Assembly (NCBI GenBank): GCA_910579285.1
Contig: CAJTTT010000005.1
Location: 29,227-93,226, forward strand
Length of the DNA stretch: 64,000 nucleotides
DNA from: an uncultured Lachnospiraceae bacterium
GTDB lineage: Bacteria > Bacillota > Clostridia > Lachnospirales > Lachnospiraceae
Direction: 5' to 3'
Made by a program: the position numbers and the translations under genes. Positions 16,619-24,975 of this stretch are shown piece after piece. Below the pieces are notes generated by a model. It made no database searches. It was not told the DNA's origin and saw only the letters and a list, made by a program, of their open reading frames with translations. Numbering within the stretch: the stretch's first letter is position 1; each line of letters begins with the position of its first letter.

Positions 16619-17816
16619 AATATAGCTTCTCCTTGATAAATATTTTTTTCATCTCACAGATCTGTCTTAAGGAAATCTCATTTCCCCAAAGCTCGTCCGT
16701 CTCAAATTTCTTCTTAAAGACAGTGTCAATCAACTGCTCATAGTCCAGTTCCGCCTTGGGGTCTTTCGCAAACAGATACAGAATGGAAGAGACAATGCAG
16801 TCCGCAAGCAGAACAACGATCGTCTCCTTGGAAACAATCTTTGCATCCGGGTCCACATATTCTTTCAAAACCTGTTTTGTCTTCGGCGGGAAATGATATT
16901 TGTCGCATATTGCAGACACATTTTCCCATGTGTTTTCCCCGGTCAGCTTTCCGATTCTGTGGTAATATCCGCACGCCTTCACCGCCGCATCGTCAATGCC
17001 AAGACTTCTGGCAACCTTATCTCCCAGATAGGCGGTGTGAATTGCGTGATAATACTCCTCCTTGGAAAACTCCTTGAGCTGTACTAACAGAGGGCACTCC
17101 GGGTCATTAATCTCCATGTACTTATCCCGGTACCTGTGAATCACCGTGGTACTGACCATCTTCAGGCTGACCAGAAGCAGGATGCAGCACACCATCAGAT
17201 TGATGCCGGGTATCATAAACTGAGCCAGAGAAAGCCGCTCCTTCGCAAAAAGGATCACATTTGCCGTCAGACTAAGCGCAAGAACCAGCAGTGAAATTAA
17301 CATCGGAATCCCCACCCGGAACTCCTCATCCAATGTGGCAAACACCAGTATCCCAGCCATACCGCTGATAAAGTAGAGCCAGAAGATCGCATAGTCGCAG
17401 CCTGCAAAATTCACGGCAAGAAGCAGGCACAGACTTCCCGACACAAGTCCTGTCATGCCGTTTGAAAACACGCCAAGCAGCACGAACAGCACCAGAAAGG
17501 GCCATCCCGTAACGGGAAGAAACGGCAGAAACACCGAAGAGGCCAGACTCACCAGATAAGTGAGGGCAAATCTTCCATAACGGCCTTCATTCCGATAGAC
17601 AAAAAAGCCGTTTGTCTCACTCATCACATAGGAAAAGATGACGATCCCGCTCCCGGCGAGAATCATAACGATATTTCGGATCATCTGATCCGTCTGACTG
17701 CGGTAAAGTACACTGCCAAGCCATGCAGCCACGCCAGCCAGCGCAAACATAAACATAAAAATCACAATTCTTTTAATGATATTGCTGTTTTTCTGAAGAT
17801 TACTATTATTTTCCAC
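16602..17816 (-). CDS. PgpH-position membrane protein with degenerate HD domain
   Basis: A 404-residue protein with about eight membrane helices (residues 15-225), then a cytosolic HD-like domain. Its place between phoH and ybeY is that of PgpH, a c-di-AMP phosphodiesterase. The first metal His is kept (YYHAIH, His257), but the eponymous HD pair reads YYHRIGKL (His286-Arg287; codons CAC AGA), and the downstream histidine pairs of PgpH are absent, leaving NVSAICDKYHFPPKTKQVL. A later LLADCIVSS resembles the family's AD motif. The large extracellular 7TMR-HDED domain is also missing. It may therefore bind nucleotide or act structurally rather than hydrolyse; this is inference. Start GTG 17816; it overlaps phoH by 11 bases. 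Confidence 0.75.
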   Translation of the reverse strand: MENNSNLQKNSNIIKRIVIFMFMFALAGVAAWLGSVLYRSQTDQMIRNIVMILAGSGIVIFSYVMSETNGFFVYRNEGRYGRFALTYLVSLASSVFLPFLPVTGWPFLVLFVLLGVFSNGMTGLVSGSLCLLLAVNFAGCDYAIFWLYFISGMAGILVFATLDEEFRVGIPMLISLLVLALSLTANVILFAKERLSLAQFMIPGINLMVCCILLLVSLKMVSTTVIHRYRDKYMEINDPECPLLVQLKEFSKEEYYHAIHTAYLGDKVARSLGIDDAAVKACGYYHRIGKLTGENTWENVSAICDKYHFPPKTKQVLKEYVDPDAKIVSKETIVVLLADCIVSSILYLFAKDPKAELDYEQLIDTVFKKKFETDELWGNEISLRQICEMKKIFIKEKLYYDFLR

Positions 17817-18816
17817 GCCTATAATTCCTGTTTCCTATTTTTTGCTCACTGCGTCGTTTTTCTTTTGCCTCGTAATCATCGTAAGCCTTCACGATCCGCT
17901 GGACGAGCGGATGTCTGACCACGTCCTTACTGCTCAAGTTACAGAAAGAAATATCTTCTACCTTCGACAGCACTCTCACTGCCACGTCAAGCCCGGATTT
18001 CATATCCGGCGCCAGATCTTTCTGGGAAGCGTCCCCGGTAACCACCACCTTGGAGCCGAACCCGATTCTGGTCAAAAACATTTTCATCTGCGCCGGGGTC
18101 GTGTTCTGCGCCTCATCCAGAATAATGTAGGCGTTATCCAGTGTCCGTCCACGCATATATGCCAGGGGCGCCACCTCAATCAGCCCCTTTTCCATGTTCC
18201 TTGCAAAACTTTCCGCGCCCATAATCTGATAAAGCGCATCGTAGAGAGGCCGCAGATACGGATCTACCTTGCTCTGCAGATCGCCTGGAAGAAACCCAAG
18301 CTTCTCTCCCGCCTCAATAGCAGGCCTTGTTAAAATAATGCGGCTCACCTCGTTGTTCTTAAAAGCAGTCACCGCCATCGCCATCGCCAGATAGGTCTTG
18401 CCTGTACCGGCAGGCCCCACCCCGAAAACGATCATATGGTCACGCATGGCGTCCACATACTGCTTCTGCCCCAAGGTCTTTGGCTTGATCGGCTTACCGC
18501 TTACGGTATGGCAGATGCAGTCGCTGTCCATAGCAAGCAGCATGTCCTCCTTATGCTCCTTACCAAGCTCAATGGCATAATCCACACTCTGTTCCTCCAA
18601 AATTGCACCTCTCTTTGACAGAGCCAGCAGTTCGTTCACAATCCTGGCTGCCTGCTCTACCGCTTCACGCGCCCCGGATATCCGAACGGCGCCTTCCCGG
18701 TCTATGATCATCACATGCAGATCATTCTCAATTCTCTTGATGTGGGAGTCAAACTCCCCGAAAAGGTTTCTCATGTGCTCCACCGGCACATCAATACTGA
18801 CTGTAAACGCGTCCAT
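17806..18816 (-). CDS. phoH: PhoH family ATPase
   Basis: Cytosolic P-loop ATPase of the PhoH/YbeZ family, functionally linked to YbeY and RNA metabolism. Walker A is GVGPAGTGKTYLA, Walker B AYIILDEAQN, and the sensor motif TGDASQKDLA. An N-terminal KH-like segment (VRISGAREAVEQAARIVNEL) precedes the ATPase. I placed the start at ATG 18816 (336 residues), because AAAGG is 6 bases upstream; a GTG seven codons earlier (18837) is the alternative. It follows yqfD by about 30 bp and overlaps the HD membrane gene. Gene order yqfC-yqfD-phoH-HD-ybeY is conserved in Firmicutes. Confidence 0.93.
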   Translation of the reverse strand: MDAFTVSIDVPVEHMRNLFGEFDSHIKRIENDLHVMIIDREGAVRISGAREAVEQAARIVNELLALSKRGAILEEQSVDYAIELGKEHKEDMLLAMDSDCICHTVSGKPIKPKTLGQKQYVDAMRDHMIVFGVGPAGTGKTYLAMAMAVTAFKNNEVSRIILTRPAIEAGEKLGFLPGDLQSKVDPYLRPLYDALYQIMGAESFARNMEKGLIEVAPLAYMRGRTLDNAYIILDEAQNTTPAQMKMFLTRIGFGSKVVVTGDASQKDLAPDMKSGLDVAVRVLSKVEDISFCNLSSKDVVRHPLVQRIVKAYDDYEAKEKRRSEQKIGNRNYRRGK

Positions 18817-18845
18817 TCCCTGCCTTTCAAAAATCACAGCCTGCG

Positions 18846-20105
18846 CTAATCTGTCTGCGACTCTTCCTCCGAAGCTTCTTCTTCCGAAGAGTCATCCACC
18901 GGCTCCGTTACGGTCGGCGCCAGTTTAACCGCCGATTCCTCAAGCTGCATATGAGCAAACAGCACCCATTTTTCATCATTCTTTTTTATTGTAACATTTT
19001 TTTTAGCAATTTGTACCCCTTTTTCATTTAAAGTTGAGATAATTTTTCGCCACCGCTCCTCCAGCAGCATCTTCATCTCCTCTTCTGTGTGCATTTTAGG
19101 CACAATTTCATATTCCTGCACCGTTCTTTTTCCGTAATACAGCGGCAGATAGAGATGATCCAGAAGCTGCACCTGCTTTTTCTCCTCGCTTGTATCATAA
19201 AAAGTATAGGGCACCTTTCTGAGACGGAAAGCGACCTCCCGTTCTCCCGTGCCGATTACCGGGATTTCAACAGCCTCCCCCGTATAGCATTTCTCATCGT
19301 AAGCTATTTCTTCCTCCAGTGTAAGATTTCGGTCATAAGCCAGGGTAATGTCCGCATCAGCCTCCACATACTGGTATTTGCGCACAGTGGTATCCTCGTT
19401 GTAGACGGGAACCGCGCCGCTCACCAGCACATCCCCTTTTTCCACGCTGTCCCCGCAGGCAACCTGCGGCACACCGCTTCTTGTGATGATATAGGTCACC
19501 ACACCCGCTTTCTCAGCCACCAAATCCATGCCCTGCCCGTCTTTGCCACTGTCTCTGTCGTCATAGACCGGCATCTCGTTTTCTTTTATATGAATCACAA
19601 GCGTGGTTCCCCGAAGCTGTGCGGAGGTCCATGTTATCAGGTCATAATCTTCCCGCAGCGCCTGCTCCAATGTCCCAATCTCCAGCTCGCTCTTTTTCAT
19701 GGCAGTATGTACGCCCCGCTCTTCCAGATAATCCATCAGCACATCTTCCGTCAGGGCAAAATTTCCCTCAATCCGAATATCCCAGATAAAGCGGGACGCC
19801 AGACACCAGAAGAGAATGCAGCACACAAGCCCCGCCACAAACAGCTTTCTTCTGCACATTTTTGACACAAAAAAAGGCAGGCCGTATTTACCAAGAACAG
19901 CCGCCCTCGTCCCTGTTTTTTTCAGAAGAGGCTTCAAGGCAAAAAAACCCGCTATGCTGATGCGCATCGTATGGTAATCGCCATGATCCTCTATATCCCA
20001 AACCAGGACATCGTGATTGCCGCAAAGATTTAAAAGACGCTCCACAGAATAGCCCCACACTTTAACGGTCACATACCCTCTTAAATACTGGATCCAATGA
20101 AGCAT
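18846..20105 (-). CDS. yqfD: Sporulation protein YqfD
   Basis: A 419-residue membrane protein of the YqfD family, needed for efficient sporulation in B. subtilis, where it belongs to the sigma-E regulon. It shows the family N-terminus (WIQYLRGYVTVKVWGYSVER), one membrane helix at about 89-107 and a large extracytoplasmic region including IRIEGNFALTEDVLMDYLEE and GVVTYIITRSGVPQVACGDS. The last 30 residues are acidic (DDSSEEEASEEESQTD). AGGGGAAGATAT precedes ATG 20105. It lies 23 bp after yqfC. Confidence 0.92.
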   Translation of the reverse strand: MLHWIQYLRGYVTVKVWGYSVERLLNLCGNHDVLVWDIEDHGDYHTMRISIAGFFALKPLLKKTGTRAAVLGKYGLPFFVSKMCRRKLFVAGLVCCILFWCLASRFIWDIRIEGNFALTEDVLMDYLEERGVHTAMKKSELEIGTLEQALREDYDLITWTSAQLRGTTLVIHIKENEMPVYDDRDSGKDGQGMDLVAEKAGVVTYIITRSGVPQVACGDSVEKGDVLVSGAVPVYNEDTTVRKYQYVEADADITLAYDRNLTLEEEIAYDEKCYTGEAVEIPVIGTGEREVAFRLRKVPYTFYDTSEEKKQVQLLDHLYLPLYYGKRTVQEYEIVPKMHTEEEMKMLLEERWRKIISTLNEKGVQIAKKNVTIKKNDEKWVLFAHMQLEESAVKLAPTVTEPVDDSSEEEASEEESQTD

Positions 20106-20128
20106 ATATCTTCCCCTGCACTGTGCGC

Positions 20129-20428
20129 TCAGATATAGCGGAGCGCATCGATCTTTCCGCTGATTTTCATGTCTTCATTGGTATAATAGTCGATGGAAAG
20201 GCTGCTCCCCTCAAAGCAGATCTTAGCGTTCTTGCCCTGCAGCACAATAGACTCGGTGGTGTATTCCAATATCCCCTTATAATTTTCGATAAAAGCCTCA
20301 CGATTCCCCGTAATCGTCACAATAGCCGCTCCCAGCATAGTATCCTTGGGCAGCTTCAGGGATTCCACGATCAGCTCCTTCGATCTGGTAAACGGCGAAA
20401 ATGGTTGGCGTCTGTTCTCTCTTCTCAT
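20129..20428 (-). CDS. yqfC: Sporulation protein YqfC
   Basis: A 99-residue protein of the YabP/YqfC family. The conserved core is visible as KLPKDTMLGAAIVTITGNRE, then AFIENYKGILEYTTESIVLQ, ending with DMKISGKIDALRYI. It is thought to work with YqfD in the mother cell during engulfment. It is the first gene of a long minus-strand cluster down to 10711. No good RBS is visible before ATG 20428, which is unusual beside the strong sites of its neighbours. The upstream region up to 20577 is mostly repeat copy 2. Confidence 0.9.
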   Translation of the reverse strand: MRRENRRQPFSPFTRSKELIVESLKLPKDTMLGAAIVTITGNREAFIENYKGILEYTTESIVLQGKNAKICFEGSSLSIDYYTNEDMKISGKIDALRYI

Positions 20429-20482
20429 GTTATACTATATGTGCCCAACTGTGTATTCATTCCCATAAATGCCGCAGTCTGC

Positions 20483-20580
20483 GGAGAATGCCCGTACTTT
20501 GGGCATTCTCCTGCGTGAGACTTAGAACTTCTCCACGAAGCAGCCTCTGCTGTGAGTGGCTAGAAGTTCTTCTCACGCTA
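20483..20580. repeat. Two-hairpin intergenic element, copy 2
   Basis: Hairpin A is a perfect 11-bp stem, GGAGAATGCCC (20483-20493) with GGGCATTCTCC (20501-20511). Hairpin B has GCGTGAGA (20513-20520) with TCTCACGC (20571-20578), then AGAACTTCT/AGAAGTTCT, CCAC/GTGG and a CAGC-CTCT-GCTG tip. Compared with copy 1 the outer stem changed on both sides (GAGTGAAA/TTTCACTC to GCGTGAGA/TCTCACGC), so pairing is conserved. The stem again ends in the first base of the neighbouring stop codon, here that of rlmH (CTA 20578-20580). Confidence 0.82.
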
Positions 20581-21057
20581 TTTGTGGTACGGTTCCCCGT
20601 TTATGATCCGAAACGCCCGGTAAATCTGCTCCAACAAAACAACCCGCATCAACTGGTGCGGGAATGTCATATCCGAGAAGCTGACCGGCAGATCGGCCCT
20701 CGCCTTTATCGCATGGTGCAGACCGAGAGAACCGCCGATCACAAAGGCTATATGTCCTACACCGCCTACTCCCAGCCGCTCTATCTTAGATGCAAAGGCT
20801 TCGGAAGTAAACTTTCGCCCTTCGATCTCCAGCGTCACCACATAGGCGCCTTCCGGCAAAAGCCTGAGGATGCGCTCCCCCTCCCTTTGCAGGATCTGCT
20901 CCCGTTGGATTTCCGAGGCTTTGTCCGGCGTTTTTTCATCGGCTGCTTCGAAAAGCTCCAGTTTACAGTAGCGTCCCAGCCGTTTTTCGTACTCGGACAC
21001 CGCCTCGCGAAAAAACTTCTCCTTCAGTTTACCGACTGTGATTACCGTTATCTTCAT
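20578..21057 (-). CDS. rlmH: 23S rRNA pseudouridine-1915 N3-methyltransferase RlmH
   Basis: SPOUT-class SAM-dependent methyltransferase acting on pseudouridine 1915 of assembled 70S ribosomes. From ATG 21057 the protein is 159 residues, the standard RlmH length, beginning MKITVITVGKLKEKFFREAV. The knot motifs are FVIGGSLGLHHAI, LPVSFSDMTFPHQLMRVVLL and EQIYRAFRIINGEPYHK at the C-terminus, which is the family hallmark. The start overlaps the upstream membrane-protein gene by 29 bases. Its TAG stop is embedded in repeat copy 2. Confidence 0.97.
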   Translation of the reverse strand: MKITVITVGKLKEKFFREAVSEYEKRLGRYCKLELFEAADEKTPDKASEIQREQILQREGERILRLLPEGAYVVTLEIEGRKFTSEAFASKIERLGVGGVGHIAFVIGGSLGLHHAIKARADLPVSFSDMTFPHQLMRVVLLEQIYRAFRIINGEPYHK

Positions 21058-21535
21058 ACATTTCCTGATAATACCCGTCCACAAAATCGTCCACAAACGC
21101 CTCATCCAGATTCATAAATTTATCGTCAATGGCCGCCCGCATCCGCTCTGTGCGCCTGTAGTATTTTTCCTCCTCCGTCAGCTCCTCAAGCTGCTCTCCC
21201 TCTTCCACAATTTCTGCGTCTATGGCGAAACGATCCAGATTTTCCTGACACCACCTGGCAATCTCCGAGCGCAGGGAGTTCTCTGATTTCGCTTTTACCA
21301 AAAGCAGTTTGGAATCCCGCATGGACACAAAGCCAAACACGATAAAAAGAACAAACATCGCACCCATAACGCCGCAGACCAGATATTTGGTAATCCCCGC
21401 ATTTCTGTAAATCGGTATTACATTGAAAAAAATCAGTAACACCGCAAGGAAACCTACTCCGCCGACCGCCAGAAGTGTGTATGCAGAGGATTTGTTATCC
21501 TCCGCCTTTGCTTCGCTGCTCTGATATTGGGGCAT
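21029..21535 (-). CDS. Membrane protein of unknown function upstream of rlmH
   Basis: A 168-residue protein with two predicted membrane helices (about residues 20-41 and 52-72) and a charged cytosolic C-terminal half (for example EEGEQLEELTEEEKYYRRTE). I chose ATG 21535 (MPQYQSSEAKAED) because AGGAGG is 8 bases upstream; a GTG two codons earlier is too close to it. I do not recognise a family. The 29-base overlap with rlmH makes the two a transcription unit. Confidence 0.75.
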   Translation of the reverse strand: MPQYQSSEAKAEDNKSSAYTLLAVGGVGFLAVLLIFFNVIPIYRNAGITKYLVCGVMGAMFVLFIVFGFVSMRDSKLLLVKAKSENSLRSEIARWCQENLDRFAIDAEIVEEGEQLEELTEEEKYYRRTERMRAAIDDKFMNLDEAFVDDFVDGYYQEMYEDNGNHSR

Positions 21536-21629
21536 AGACACACCCTCCTTATCTTACGAATTGGAAAATCTGCACACAAAATCATCTGTACGGTTCTATT
21601 TTATTATCCTTTTGTACAAATTGCAACTA

Positions 21630-21670
21630 TTTTAACAATACCGCCGGAAGATAATTCCAGCGGTATCGTC
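21630..21670 (-). terminator. Likely terminator of the sugar operon
   Basis: ATACCGC (21638-21644) pairs with GCGGTAT (21660-21666), with an inner GGAA/TTCC. It sits 10 bases past the aldolase stop. The T-run on the minus strand is short (TTGTTAAAAT), so termination efficiency is uncertain. Confidence 0.5.
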
Positions 21671-21677
21671 AGATACA

Positions 21678-22541
21678 TTATGCGTTTACAATGGCGAACA
21701 TTTTCATCGCTTCTTTTACATTTTCTTTCATTGCATCCCGCGCCTTCATAGATATGGAGGAAAAGAACACAGGCTCATTTTGATCCAGAGAATGCAGATA
21801 GTTCACTGCCGCATTTCCGCCTGCCTTATCCATATAGGTAAAATAATTAATCTTCCTCACACCGGCCCGGATTGCCGCATGATAATCTTCCCGGCTCACC
21901 CCGGAGCCTCCGTGCATGACAATCGGGATATCATTCGTCATGGCACGCACATTTTTTACCACATCAAAATCCAGCTTCGGCGTGGACAGATAAATCCCGT
22001 GGGTCGTCCCAAAGGAGCAGGCAAGCGCATCGATTCCACTCACTCTCACGAACTCTTTTGCCTGCTGTGGATCTGTGTAAATCTTCGTGTCATCTCCATC
22101 GCTATCCCCTGCGCCGGATTCCCGTTTTCCCATGCTGCCAAGCTCCGCCTCCACAGACGCCCCGGTCTCAGTTGCCATTTCCACTACTTTTCTTGTATTT
22201 TTCAGATTTTCTTCATAAGGCAGAACCGAACCGTCATACATAACCCCGGTAAAGCCGATTCTCAACGCCTTCTCCAAATAGGAAAGTGTTTCACCGTGAT
22301 CCAGATGGACGCAGACCGGTACAGCCGCTTTTTGGGCTTCCGCCACCATGACAGGTCCGATCAGATCCAGTGAAACCCAGGACTCATGGCACTGTGCAAA
22401 CTGCAGGATTACCGGCATATTTAATTCCTCGGCAGCCATAATCACAGCCTCAAGGCTCTCCAGATTGGCAGCGTTAAATGCGCCTACAGCAGTCTGCTTT
22501 TCCTCCGCGATTTTCAATATTTCTTTTAAAGTAACGAGCAT
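21678..22541 (-). CDS. Class II fructose-bisphosphate aldolase family protein
   Basis: Zinc-dependent aldolase of the Fba/GatY/IolJ family, 287 residues from ATG 22541 (GGGAGGAGG 4 bases upstream; an earlier in-frame ATG is inside this RBS). Zinc and catalytic residues are visible: Asp81-His82 in VCVHLDHGET, an EAELGSMG glutamate, and histidines in GTTHGIYLS and PIVMHGGSGV. It should cleave a phosphorylated ketose to dihydroxyacetone phosphate plus an aldehyde. The operon order isomerase - PfkB kinase - aldolase suggests it handles the product of the two upstream enzymes, probably a ketose-1-phosphate or bisphosphate other than the glycolytic one. The sugar is not known. Confidence 0.88.
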   Translation of the reverse strand: MLVTLKEILKIAEEKQTAVGAFNAANLESLEAVIMAAEELNMPVILQFAQCHESWVSLDLIGPVMVAEAQKAAVPVCVHLDHGETLSYLEKALRIGFTGVMYDGSVLPYEENLKNTRKVVEMATETGASVEAELGSMGKRESGAGDSDGDDTKIYTDPQQAKEFVRVSGIDALACSFGTTHGIYLSTPKLDFDVVKNVRAMTNDIPIVMHGGSGVSREDYHAAIRAGVRKINYFTYMDKAGGNAAVNYLHSLDQNEPVFFSSISMKARDAMKENVKEAMKMFAIVNA

Positions 22542-22565
22542 TGTTCCTCCTCCCATCTAAATCTG

Positions 22566-23705
22566 TCATATCCGCATTTTGTTATCAACCGTTTTTTTCC
22601 AGCCGTTCCCGATCTTGCACTCCAGCCTGGCAAACGGTTCTAAACCACTCAATGCATCGTAAGCCGTTACACACGAAGCGCCGGCCGCCGCTGCCAGATG
22701 CATGGACATTTCCGGGGTGTACCCATCCAACACTGCAGTCAGGAACGCTGCAATGCTGGTATCTCCCGCGCCGGTGCCTGACAGCACCCGTTCAGGAACA
22801 TAGCTTCTTTCAAACCCGCTTAGGTCCGCCCACTGTTGTGCATCAAGCTCCAGCTTTTCACCGATTTTTTCCAGTGTCTGTATGCCGCCGGTTTGATAAT
22901 AAATTCCCGGCGCACCGCATTTAATCAGCAGTATTTTCGCACCAAGTTCCATACATCGGTCCGCAAGAGGCTTCACGTCCTTTTCTATATCCAGTATCTC
23001 TGTGATATCCCGGCCATCCGCTTTCTTCTGCCAGAAGAAAAACTTTTCATGGTCCAGCATAAAGCACAGTTCCTCCACACTCGGCACAAGAATATCCACA
23101 TCCGGAATCACTTTCTCCAAAATGTGTGCCCAGTCTGCGCCGCCGGCTTCTGAATCCGGGTCAATGGCAGCAAAATCCAGCGATGTGGCAGCCCCATATT
23201 CCTTTGCCCGTTTCATCAGCTTTATCAACTCCGCACCCTCATTTTCGTACATAGCTCTCATCAAGGGTGGATAGCCGAAATGGAACAGCGCGGCTTCCTC
23301 CAGCTCATTCTGCGGAATATCCTCTGCCCGAAAGCTGTCGTTTGCTCCCGGATTGTGGAGAAATACCCGGTCAATTCCGGGTACGGCAAGTACAACCGAA
23401 TAAGACGTAGATTCCTGCTTCGATATCAGCATCCTGCTCTCTGCATCATATGATTTCAGCACATTGCAGACCATTTCCCCAAAGGGGTCGCCGCCAATCT
23501 TTCCCATCAGGGAAACATCTGCTCCAAAAAACTTCATGGCAAGTCCCGTATTGGCTACGGCGCCGCCTGTATGTACATCCGCCCGTCCCACATTTACCAG
23601 CTTGCCCGGAGTCAGAATGTCCCCGAATTGTGCCGCCTTTTTTCCCGAAAATACGGGGGTTATGTCCAGACATATATGTCCTGCCACAATTACTTTCTTT
23701 TTCAA
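22566..23705 (-). CDS. PfkB family carbohydrate kinase
   Basis: Ribokinase-fold sugar kinase, 379 residues, somewhat longer than the usual 300-330. The N-terminal PfkB signature is around VGRADVHTGGAVANTGLAMK, and the C-terminal signature is VLSGTGAGDTSIAAFL with catalytic Asp315. An insertion around 205-260 (MLDHEKFFFWQKKADGRDIT) sets it apart from ribokinase. The start is TTG 23705 with GGAGG 7 bases upstream. It lies 17 bp after the isomerase gene and 24 bp before the aldolase. It most likely phosphorylates the ketose made by the isomerase; this is inference from order. Confidence 0.88.
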   Translation of the reverse strand: MKKKVIVAGHICLDITPVFSGKKAAQFGDILTPGKLVNVGRADVHTGGAVANTGLAMKFFGADVSLMGKIGGDPFGEMVCNVLKSYDAESRMLISKQESTSYSVVLAVPGIDRVFLHNPGANDSFRAEDIPQNELEEAALFHFGYPPLMRAMYENEGAELIKLMKRAKEYGAATSLDFAAIDPDSEAGGADWAHILEKVIPDVDILVPSVEELCFMLDHEKFFFWQKKADGRDITEILDIEKDVKPLADRCMELGAKILLIKCGAPGIYYQTGGIQTLEKIGEKLELDAQQWADLSGFERSYVPERVLSGTGAGDTSIAAFLTAVLDGYTPEMSMHLAAAAGASCVTAYDALSGLEPFARLECKIGNGWKKTVDNKMRI

Positions 23706-23722
23706 CGGCCTTCCTCCCCGAA

Positions 23723-24757
23723 TCAGTCAATTCCCATCAGCAGATTCATAACATACATTTCCAGACCTTCAAAATCACGCTTTTCCACCAATTCTTTCTG
23801 CAGCGCATAGTCAAACCGATCCACTTTATCCTCCAGCGCTTTGAAAATTTTCAAGCTGTTCTCCAGATGCTTATAGCTGTCCTCATCTCTCGTTGTCCGC
23901 ATGGCCTTCACATCCAGTCCCACATACTCACCGTGATCGCCATATCCGTTCTCTTTGAGTACCTTCACCTGGTTAAAAGCCGCGCGCAGATTCTCCACGC
24001 CAAAAGACTTGTCCTGATCGTATTTAATTCCATTCTGGTCATTCAGATGTACAGTCATCAGCTTACCCATTGCCAGGGCAAAACCAATTTCATGCGCAGG
24101 GTCTAATCCTGCCAGAATAGCGTGTGCGCTTTCCAGATTGCCGCCGACTCTCGAGGGATCAATGGTTGCTGCCGAAATCGCCATCACATGTCCCATAGTG
24201 CCGCAGATACTTCTGTCAATCGGCTCATTGGGCTTCGGCTCTATACAGATGCGGATTTTCGGATCATATTCCAACATTTTGTTTATGGCTTCAATCAACA
24301 TTTTTGTCGCCCAGACGGGAGATTTTGATTCCGCACACAAAGTACCCTCCCTTGCAAGCCAGAGAACTACCATGCTGCATCCCAGCTCGTTGGCAATGTC
24401 AATGGATCGGTAAGCTCTCCACATCGCATACTCCCGGTCTTTCTCTGAGGTGCTCATAAAGCCGCCGTCAGCAGTGTGCTCATCCATCCAGAGACGGGGC
24501 GCTACAAACTCCGCCGCCAGATTGTACTTGTCTAAGGTTTTCTTTAATTCGCGAGCCTTCTCTTTGATCTCTTCTTCCGTATAATCATTGATGTTCGGCA
24601 CCGCGTCATCATCGTGGAACTGGATTGCGGAAAATCCCATCTCAGCAAACTTTTTAAACTTTTCCTCCACGGGAATATCCGCCCTTGTTGCCGGACCATA
24701 GGAATCCGCTCCCGTATGCACATTCCACGGACCCACTGAAAATCTGAATTTGCTCAT
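23723..24757 (-). CDS. Xylose-isomerase-like TIM-barrel sugar isomerase
   Basis: A 344-residue TIM barrel resembling class I (actinomycete-type) xylose isomerase. Matching positions include catalytic His48 and Asp51 in FHDDD, Glu173 and Lys175 in IEPKPNEP, Glu209 and His212 in NLESAHAILAG, Asp247 and Asp249 in QNGIKYDQD, and Asp282. One metal ligand, the Asp of HIDLNGQ in xylose isomerase, is His237 here (TVHLNDQNG). The active-site framework is thus kept with one changed ligand, which suggests a different aldose or ketose. It is the first gene of the isomerase-kinase-aldolase operon, divergent from an AraC regulator. No transporter is nearby. RBS AGAGAGG precedes ATG 24757. Confidence 0.85.
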   Translation of the reverse strand: MSKFRFSVGPWNVHTGADSYGPATRADIPVEEKFKKFAEMGFSAIQFHDDDAVPNINDYTEEEIKEKARELKKTLDKYNLAAEFVAPRLWMDEHTADGGFMSTSEKDREYAMWRAYRSIDIANELGCSMVVLWLAREGTLCAESKSPVWATKMLIEAINKMLEYDPKIRICIEPKPNEPIDRSICGTMGHVMAISAATIDPSRVGGNLESAHAILAGLDPAHEIGFALAMGKLMTVHLNDQNGIKYDQDKSFGVENLRAAFNQVKVLKENGYGDHGEYVGLDVKAMRTTRDEDSYKHLENSLKIFKALEDKVDRFDYALQKELVEKRDFEGLEMYVMNLLMGID

Positions 24758-24882
24758 CTTGTTTCCTCTCTTTCTTTTATTTGCCGGAATCCTTTTATGA
24801 TACCGTGCAGTTTACAGGTTTTTCTTAATATATTTATACTATTTATATCAAATCCAAAAGTGATAATCTTGCGATTTTATAC

Positions 24883-24911
24883 TTGTCTTATTGTTATTTC
24901 CTATCTATACT
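24883..24911 (+). promoter_or_regulatory. Promoter of the AraC regulator gene
   Basis: TTGTCT (24883-24888), 17 bases, TATACT (24906-24911), a good sigma-A match. It implies a start near 24918 and a leader of about 58 bases. The rest of the 218-bp divergent region is AT-rich and must also hold the minus-strand operon promoter, which I could not place. Confidence 0.65.
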
Positions 24912-24975
24912 TAATGGTAAAGGATCGCAGTAAAGCAGCCATTGTCAGTAAAGCATTCGAAAAGGAGCTTCTATC

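Noticed and set aside
20434..20441. CATATAGT upstream of yqfC as a sigma-E -10 box
   Set aside because: A start 6-8 bases downstream would coincide with the ATG and leave no leader; the -35 is unconvincing.
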